Assembly (NCBI RefSeq): GCF_009696675.1
Contig: NZ_VULN01000018.1
Span: 1 to 35,517 of the forward strand
Source: Acidaminococcus fermentans
GTDB lineage: Bacteria; Bacillota; Negativicutes; Acidaminococcales; Acidaminococcaceae
Direction of reading: 5' to 3'
DNA length: 35,517 nucleotides
Part shown: positions 31,503 to 35,517 of the stretch, piece after piece
Layout of the letters: each line of letters begins with the position of its first letter
Numbering within the stretch: the first letter of the stretch is position 1
Position numbers and translations under genes: made by a program
The notes under the pieces: generated by a model
What the model saw: the letters and a program-made list of their open reading frames with translations, nothing else
What the model was told of the DNA's origin: nothing
Database searches by the model: none

Positions 31503-33029
31503 TCATTCCTCCCCTTTGGTTTCCGGCCGCACTTCTCCGGTGAACAGCCAGCCGCCTTCCCGCTGATACCGGAGATCTTCCGGCGCCGTTCCCAGTTCCT
31601 GTTCCAGCAGCTGGGTGATCCGGGTCTGGCAGTAGCCTCCCTGACAGCGGCCCATCATGGACCGTGTCCGGTTCTTGATGCCGGTCAGGGTATGGACCCC
31701 CAGAGGATTGTGGATGGCCTGGAGGATTTCTGCCTTGGAAACATTTTCACACCGGCAGAACACCTGTCCATAAGCAGGGTTTTCCCGGATGGCTGCTTCT
31801 TTTTCTTCCAGGCTCATTTCAGCAAAGCGGCGGATGGGTTTCCGGATTGGATCGAAATCCTGTTTCCGGGTAACTTTTCCCCCTTCATTTTCCGTTTCTC
31901 CCACCAGAATGTCTACTACACGCCGGGCCAGCGGCAGAGCCGCCGTCACCCCAGGAGATTCGATACCCACCAGGCTCACCGTATGGGGAATGGACGGATC
32001 CGTCATAATCCGGAAATCCAGGGGTTCCTTGGTTACCGGATCGCAGTTCCGCCAGCGGATACCCACAAAGTTCCGGATAAAGTACTGCCGTTCCATCTTT
32101 TTGAACATCTTCCGGCCATCCTGGAACAGCCGGTCCAGGCTCTGCTGCTGGTTGGCATAATCTTCCGGTCCGGTGGTGGTGTACCAGTCCGGTCCCACCA
32201 GGATATTCCCATCCACCGTAGGAGTGGCGTGAGTCACGAACCCGCCCCGGTCGTTGGGAGCCGGGTACACCGGTGTCTTCAAAAAGGCTCCTGCTTTTTT
32301 GTCCAGCACATAGTATTCTCCTTTGGTCCCGATCTGGGGCACTTCCGGATATCCCATCAGCTGACCGATTCTTACTGCATAGGCACCGGCACTGTTGATG
32401 ACCCAGCGGCTGCAGACCATCCCCCGGTTGGTGGTAATCTGGTATACTCTGCCCTTTTCCGCCTGGCCCAGCACCTGCTGCTGCCGGGCTCCGTCCAGGG
32501 GTTCAATACCGATAACCCGGGAGCCAAAGGAAAACTCCGCCCCGTTTTTGCAGGCATTTTCCCCCAGGGCAATAGTGTATTGCATAGGGTCCAGGATGCC
32601 GGAAGCCGGCACGTACATGGCAAAATTTCCTCCTGCATTGGGTTCAATCCGGTGCATTTCTTCCGGATCCACCATCCGGATGCCTTTGACACCATTGGCT
32701 TCCCCATTGGCCTTGAACCGGAGGATATTTTCCCGGTCATGGTCCGTAAAGCCCACCACCAGTTTCCCGGTCCGTTTGAAAGGAACCCCCAGTTCCTGGG
32801 ACACCTGGTCGAATTCCTGGTTCCCTTCCACGGAACATTTGGCCCGGAGGGTTCCCAGTTTGTAAGTAAATCCTGCATGGAGCATCCCCGTATTCCGGCT
32901 GGAATTCCCTGTAGCCACGTCCAGTTCCTTTTCCAGTACCAGGATTTTCAGATCATACCGGGACAGTTCCCGGGCAATGGCGCAGCCTACAACCCCTGCA
33001 CCCACAACAACTGCATCATACAGTTCCAT
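31503..33029 (-). CDS. GlpA-like FAD-dependent dehydrogenase with C-terminal [2Fe-2S] BFD-type domain
   Basis: 508 residues. N-terminal FAD site DAVVVGAGVVGCAIARELS, then LEKELDVATGNSSRNTGMLHAGFTY, a D-amino-acid-oxidase-type fold (about 1-370) as in anaerobic glycerol-3-phosphate dehydrogenase and L-2-hydroxyglutarate oxidase. The C-terminal part has FCRCENVSKAEI and GRCQGGYCQTRI, a CxC plus CxxxxC arrangement binding a [2Fe-2S] cluster. The HAGFTY start and the late GIESPGVTAALPLA recall hydroxyglutarate or glycerol-3-phosphate oxidation; the choice is open. It follows an SLC13-type carrier by 15 bases, favouring an imported hydroxy-carboxylate as substrate over glycerol phosphate. The start at 33029 has GGGAGAGATGAAAA upstream (GGGAG). 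Confidence 0.9.
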   Translation of the reverse strand: MELYDAVVVGAGVVGCAIARELSRYDLKILVLEKELDVATGNSSRNTGMLHAGFTYKLGTLRAKCSVEGNQEFDQVSQELGVPFKRTGKLVVGFTDHDRENILRFKANGEANGVKGIRMVDPEEMHRIEPNAGGNFAMYVPASGILDPMQYTIALGENACKNGAEFSFGSRVIGIEPLDGARQQQVLGQAEKGRVYQITTNRGMVCSRWVINSAGAYAVRIGQLMGYPEVPQIGTKGEYYVLDKKAGAFLKTPVYPAPNDRGGFVTHATPTVDGNILVGPDWYTTTGPEDYANQQQSLDRLFQDGRKMFKKMERQYFIRNFVGIRWRNCDPVTKEPLDFRIMTDPSIPHTVSLVGIESPGVTAALPLARRVVDILVGETENEGGKVTRKQDFDPIRKPIRRFAEMSLEEKEAAIRENPAYGQVFCRCENVSKAEILQAIHNPLGVHTLTGIKNRTRSMMGRCQGGYCQTRITQLLEQELGTAPEDLRYQREGGWLFTGEVRPETKGEE

Positions 33030-33044
33030 TTTTCATCTCTCCCA

Positions 33045-34367
33045 TCAGAACAGAATACCCTTGGCGGTCAGACATACGGCAATCATGAAGATCAGCCACA
33101 GAGGGCCGCCGATTTTCACATAATCACTGAATTTATACCCTGCCGGCAAAATCTGCATGTTCACCGGCGTCCCGATGGGCGTTGCAATGGCCATATTAGA
33201 CGCAATGGCAATCAGGATGATGAACGGCACCGGACTCAGGCCCATCCGCTGGGCCAGAGGGATATAAATGGGGGCCAGCATGGCGGATACGGCCACATTG
33301 GACATGAACAGGGTCAGGAAGCTGCCCAAAACGAACATGACGCAAAGAATCACATTCAGGGAAGCATCCTCTCCGCCAAAGAATGCCAGGGTCTGTTCCG
33401 CAATCAGTTTCCCGGCTCCGGTCTTCTCCAGGGCCACCCCCAGGGTGGCGATGAAACCTACCGTCAGCAGTACGTCCCAGCTGATGTTCTTCAGCGTGGT
33501 TTTGTAGTCGATGGTCTTCGTCACAAACAGGATGGAGGATCCGATCAGGGCCACATTGGCGATGTTCAGATACTTGTTGAAAGGAGCAAACCCGCACAGG
33601 ATGAAGCCCAGGATGCACAGCAGCAGGGTGAACACGGAAATCACCTGCTTCCGGGTGGACGCCTGGGGCACATTGTCCAGTTCTTCCGAACTCTGGGCAA
33701 ACACATTCCCGTCATCGAAATGGGGAGAGCCAGGCTTCAGTGTCTTTTTGGTGATGGTATAGCCAATGGTGGCAAAATACAGGACCATCAGGGCATCCAC
33801 CATCCACATCACCGAAGTCATGTCAAAGACCCCCATGCCTGCTTCAAAGCCGGGAACCTGCATCAGGAAGCTGTTGGCTGTATTCTGGGAGGTGGACCCT
33901 ACCAGGGTGGTAGCGCCCCCTACGATACAGGCAATGCCGGCAGGCATGATCACCATCTTGGACCGGATCTTTCCCTTGGACCCGGCTGCCACTGCTGCAA
34001 TGATGGGCATCCACATGGCGATGCAGCCCGAATCACTCATAAAAGCGGACATCAGAGTGCACACCACAACCACCATGACCGTAAAGACCCGTTCATTCTG
34101 GAAGATTTTCATCCGGCTCAGGGTAATCCCGATTTTCTGGGCCACCCCTGTCTGGAACAGGGCATCCCCCACAATGGTCATCCCGGCGATCATATACACC
34201 GGAGCCGTCCCGAAGCCGCTGTATATGGCGGACAGCTTCACACTGGGCAGACAGATCCCCATGGCCAGGGCGCACAGCACCGACGTCAGAGCCATGGGAA
34301 ACACCCGGCCGATGAACAGGATCATCGTCACTACGGCGATGATCAGACAGACTGTAATCTCACTCAT
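33045..34367 (-). CDS. SLC13/DASS-family anion permease
   Basis: 440 residues with about 11-12 membrane segments. Inverted-repeat signature loops: SAFMSDSGCIAMWMPII with GGATTLVGSTSQNTANSFL in the first half and MSNVAVSAMLAPIYIPLA with IATPIGTPVNMQIL in the second, the paired SNT-like motifs that bind sodium and dicarboxylate in this family. The start ATG 34367 has GGGAG 8 bases upstream; the frame is open beyond it but through the leader. It is first of a four-gene operon (carrier, GlpA-like, GlpB-like, DUF1667) and divergent from an AraC-type gene. A di- or hydroxy-carboxylate is the likely cargo. Confidence 0.88.
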   Translation of the reverse strand: MSEITVCLIIAVVTMILFIGRVFPMALTSVLCALAMGICLPSVKLSAIYSGFGTAPVYMIAGMTIVGDALFQTGVAQKIGITLSRMKIFQNERVFTVMVVVVCTLMSAFMSDSGCIAMWMPIIAAVAAGSKGKIRSKMVIMPAGIACIVGGATTLVGSTSQNTANSFLMQVPGFEAGMGVFDMTSVMWMVDALMVLYFATIGYTITKKTLKPGSPHFDDGNVFAQSSEELDNVPQASTRKQVISVFTLLLCILGFILCGFAPFNKYLNIANVALIGSSILFVTKTIDYKTTLKNISWDVLLTVGFIATLGVALEKTGAGKLIAEQTLAFFGGEDASLNVILCVMFVLGSFLTLFMSNVAVSAMLAPIYIPLAQRMGLSPVPFIILIAIASNMAIATPIGTPVNMQILPAGYKFSDYVKIGGPLWLIFMIAVCLTAKGILF

Positions 34368-34420
34368 TTTTCTGCTCCCTTCTGCATTCTGCAAAATTCC
34401 ACGAAATCCTTTTGGCACCC

Positions 34421-34482
34421 CTGCTGGATATCAGCAGGGCCATCTGCCAGTTATCATAGAGTATTCAGAATTTTACCGTCAA
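34421..34482 (-). promoter_or_regulatory. Promoter and leader hairpin of the SLC13 operon
   Basis: On the minus strand TTGACG (34482-34477), 18 bases, TATGAT (34458-34453). The transcript would soon enter a hairpin, CCTGCTG/CAGCAGG with loop ATATC (about 34422-34440), without a U-run, so it is a leader structure or operator rather than a terminator. Nearer the AraC gene lies the palindrome ATCAT-GAT-ATGAT (about 34526-34538). Confidence 0.65.
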
Positions 34483-34622
34483 TTCCTTTAGTCCATCCGG
34501 CGAAGATTTGCCAATCGAGCGTAAAATCATGATATGATTCAGCAGCTTTTTCTTTGATTTACAAATCCTTCCATCTGACGTATCATGAAAAAAGAATCCA
34601 TTACGCTAAAAGGAAGCTCATT

Positions 34623-35480
34623 ATGACACACTGTCTCTATTATGCCTATTGGGGAGACCATAATGTGAATCCCCGTCCCCATCTTCATGACCAGCTGGAA
34701 ATTTACATCAGTCTGAACAATATCGGTGATTTTTTTCTCCAGGAACAGAAGTATCCTTTGAATGTAGGCAGCCTGTTCCTGATCCACCCCTTTGAAATCC
34801 ACCACGGTTTCTGCGGTGCCAACGAAACCACCAGCCGGTATGCCATCCGGTTTCCCCTTTCCGTCCTGGAACGGCTGTCCACGGAGGAGACGGATCTGAA
34901 ATCCCTGTTCCAGGCCGCCCCACAGACCATCCAGCTGACCCACCAGGAACTGGCCCAGATCAGCGGTCTGATGGAGTCTCTGCTTCAGCCTGCTCCGGAT
35001 GCCTATGGCCAGGACATCCAGCAGAACCTCCTCCTGTTCCATTTTGTCCTGGCCATTGCCCGGATCCTGCAGGCAAGAGGACCTGCCCGGCAGCCCGGTT
35101 CCGGAGAATACAACAGCCTGGTCCAGCAGATCCTCCAGTACATCCACAGCCACTACCGGGAAGAGATTTCCTTGGAAGATCTGTCCGCCCACCTGTATGT
35201 AAGCAAGTCCCGGCTGTGCAAGGTGTTCCGGGAACATACCGGGTTCACCATCGGCAGCTATCTGACCATGTACCGGCTCCAGATGGCCTGTTCCCTGTTG
35301 GAAAAAGGGGGCAAAGTAAAAGAAGTGGGCAAGGCCGTAGGGTTCCAGACCTATACCCACTTCATCCGCACCTTCACCAGCAAACTGGGCCAGTGCACTT
35401 GTCAACAAAAATTGGACACAAAACTAAAAAAATCAGGCATAAAAAACGAATCGATGTACAAGATTCATCAACTTTTCTGA
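34623..35480 (+). CDS. AraC-family regulator, 3' end replaced by IS sequence
   Basis: The start ATG 34623 has AAGGAAG 6 bases upstream. The N-terminal cupin-like sensing domain includes PRPHLHDQLEIYISL and NVGSLFLIHPFEIHHGF. The C-terminal double helix-turn-helix includes ISLEDLSAHLYVSKSRLCKVFREHTGFTIGSYL and KVKEVGKAVGFQTYTHFIRTF. Native coding stops after residue 259 (GQCT): from base 35400 the reading continues into the IS end and adds 26 residues (CQQKLDTKLKK onward). AraC proteins usually continue about 10-15 residues with a PxxYR-type end, which is lost. Both helix-turn-helices are nearly whole, so activity may persist. It is divergent from the SLC13 operon, its likely target. Confidence 0.85.
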   Translation: MTHCLYYAYWGDHNVNPRPHLHDQLEIYISLNNIGDFFLQEQKYPLNVGSLFLIHPFEIHHGFCGANETTSRYAIRFPLSVLERLSTEETDLKSLFQAAPQTIQLTHQELAQISGLMESLLQPAPDAYGQDIQQNLLLFHFVLAIARILQARGPARQPGSGEYNSLVQQILQYIHSHYREEISLEDLSAHLYVSKSRLCKVFREHTGFTIGSYLTMYRLQMACSLLEKGGKVKEVGKAVGFQTYTHFIRTFTSKLGQCTCQQKLDTKLKKSGIKNESMYKIHQLF

Positions 35481-35517
35481 CATCCTTCAAGCTTGTTAGA
35501 CAAACCATGCCATCGAT
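35400..35517 (-). mobile_element. Right-hand IS3-family (IS150-like) element end, running off the window
   Basis: Begins TGTCAACAAAAATTGGACAC at 35400-35419, inside the AraC reading frame. It matches the layout of the left element end (TGT tip, GACA at offset 16). Further in is the minus-strand tail of a transposase gene. Together with the left end it shows the 5' and 3' ends of what may be the same element, both transcribed leftward. Target duplications cannot be checked because neither copy is complete. Confidence 0.6.
35468..35517 (-). CDS. Transposase OrfB C-terminal tail (partial)
   Basis: A minus-strand frame open to the window edge and ending at the stop at 35470-35468: RWHGLSNKLEGCQKS. 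The GLS-x-x-x-x-x-x-x-S spacing recalls the GLSPVxYRxxS ending of IS150-type OrfB integrases. Fifteen residues cannot prove this; position just inside the IS end is the main support. Confidence 0.4.
   Translation of the reverse strand, partial: RWHGLSNKLEGCQKS

Noticed and set aside
34421-34441. The CCTGCTG/CAGCAGG hairpin as a terminator or riboswitch
   Set aside because: No T-run on either strand and too short for a riboswitch core; treated as a leader hairpin.
30189-34532. A 1447-codon plus-strand open frame opposite the dehydrogenase and carrier operon
   Set aside because: It is exactly antisense to four well-supported genes. Its product is rich in His, Gln, Gly and Pro with no domain pattern, as expected when stop codons are rare in the mirror frame of GC-biased codons.

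Overview
The window reads as a chromosomal segment of a GC-rich anaerobic Firmicute of the Negativicutes type (my impression is Acidaminococcus or a close relative; this rests on gene content and style and was not tested by any search). Supporting signs are a rubrerythrin with an OhrR-type regulator, TRAP transport, amino-acid and dicarboxylate catabolism, strong Gram-positive-style ribosome binding sites, and sigma-A promoters with 17-base spacers. Both ends fall about 120 bases inside what look like the two ends of an IS3-family (IS150-like) insertion sequence in the same orientation. The window is therefore either a draft contig broken at a multicopy IS or a segment flanked by two direct copies.

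Layout. 1-121: IS end. 122-414: palindromic repeats. 415-2786: a secreted CapA-type phosphatase-fold protein converging on a DUF819 membrane protein. 2787-3243: structured repeat A1. 3244-7087 (minus): an MFS drug-efflux-type transporter, then an iron-type alcohol dehydrogenase plus exported hydrolase operon, with a divergent LysR regulator at 7229. 8153-9365: divergent rubrerythrin and OhrR genes sharing a triple AT-rich repeat. 9366-9825: repeat A2. 9826-14040 (minus): ClpB and a CYTH-domain protein. 14248: a Fur/PerR-type regulator. 14985-18261: a MatC-like carrier plus DUF6282 hydrolase operon with divergent LysR. 18724: an AAA/DUF4143 ATPase. 20372-23676: an XRE-cupin regulator next to dsdA and a GntP-family permease (D-serine use). 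24320: remnant of an Rpn-type nuclease. 24638-29818: a TRAP transporter plus amidohydrolase operon with divergent LysR. 29864-34367 (minus): an SLC13-type carrier with a GlpA-like, a GlpB-like and a DUF1667 protein, with a divergent AraC regulator whose 3' end is cut by the right-hand IS.

The recurring architecture is a transporter plus one to three catabolic enzymes on the minus strand, with a dedicated regulator transcribed divergently. Four such modules occur here, and D-serine use is a fifth variant in which the regulator converges on the operon. Intergenic spaces are filled with a mosaic of palindromic modules: two copies of an A family, four of a B family, and shared small hairpins. Many genes end in terminators of one sequence family (CTGCTGC/GCAGCAG stems).

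The most unusual single gene is at 25837-28173. It is one uninterrupted reading frame joining a TRAP large permease subunit (DctM) to a TRAP substrate-binding protein (DctP), with no signal peptide between them.
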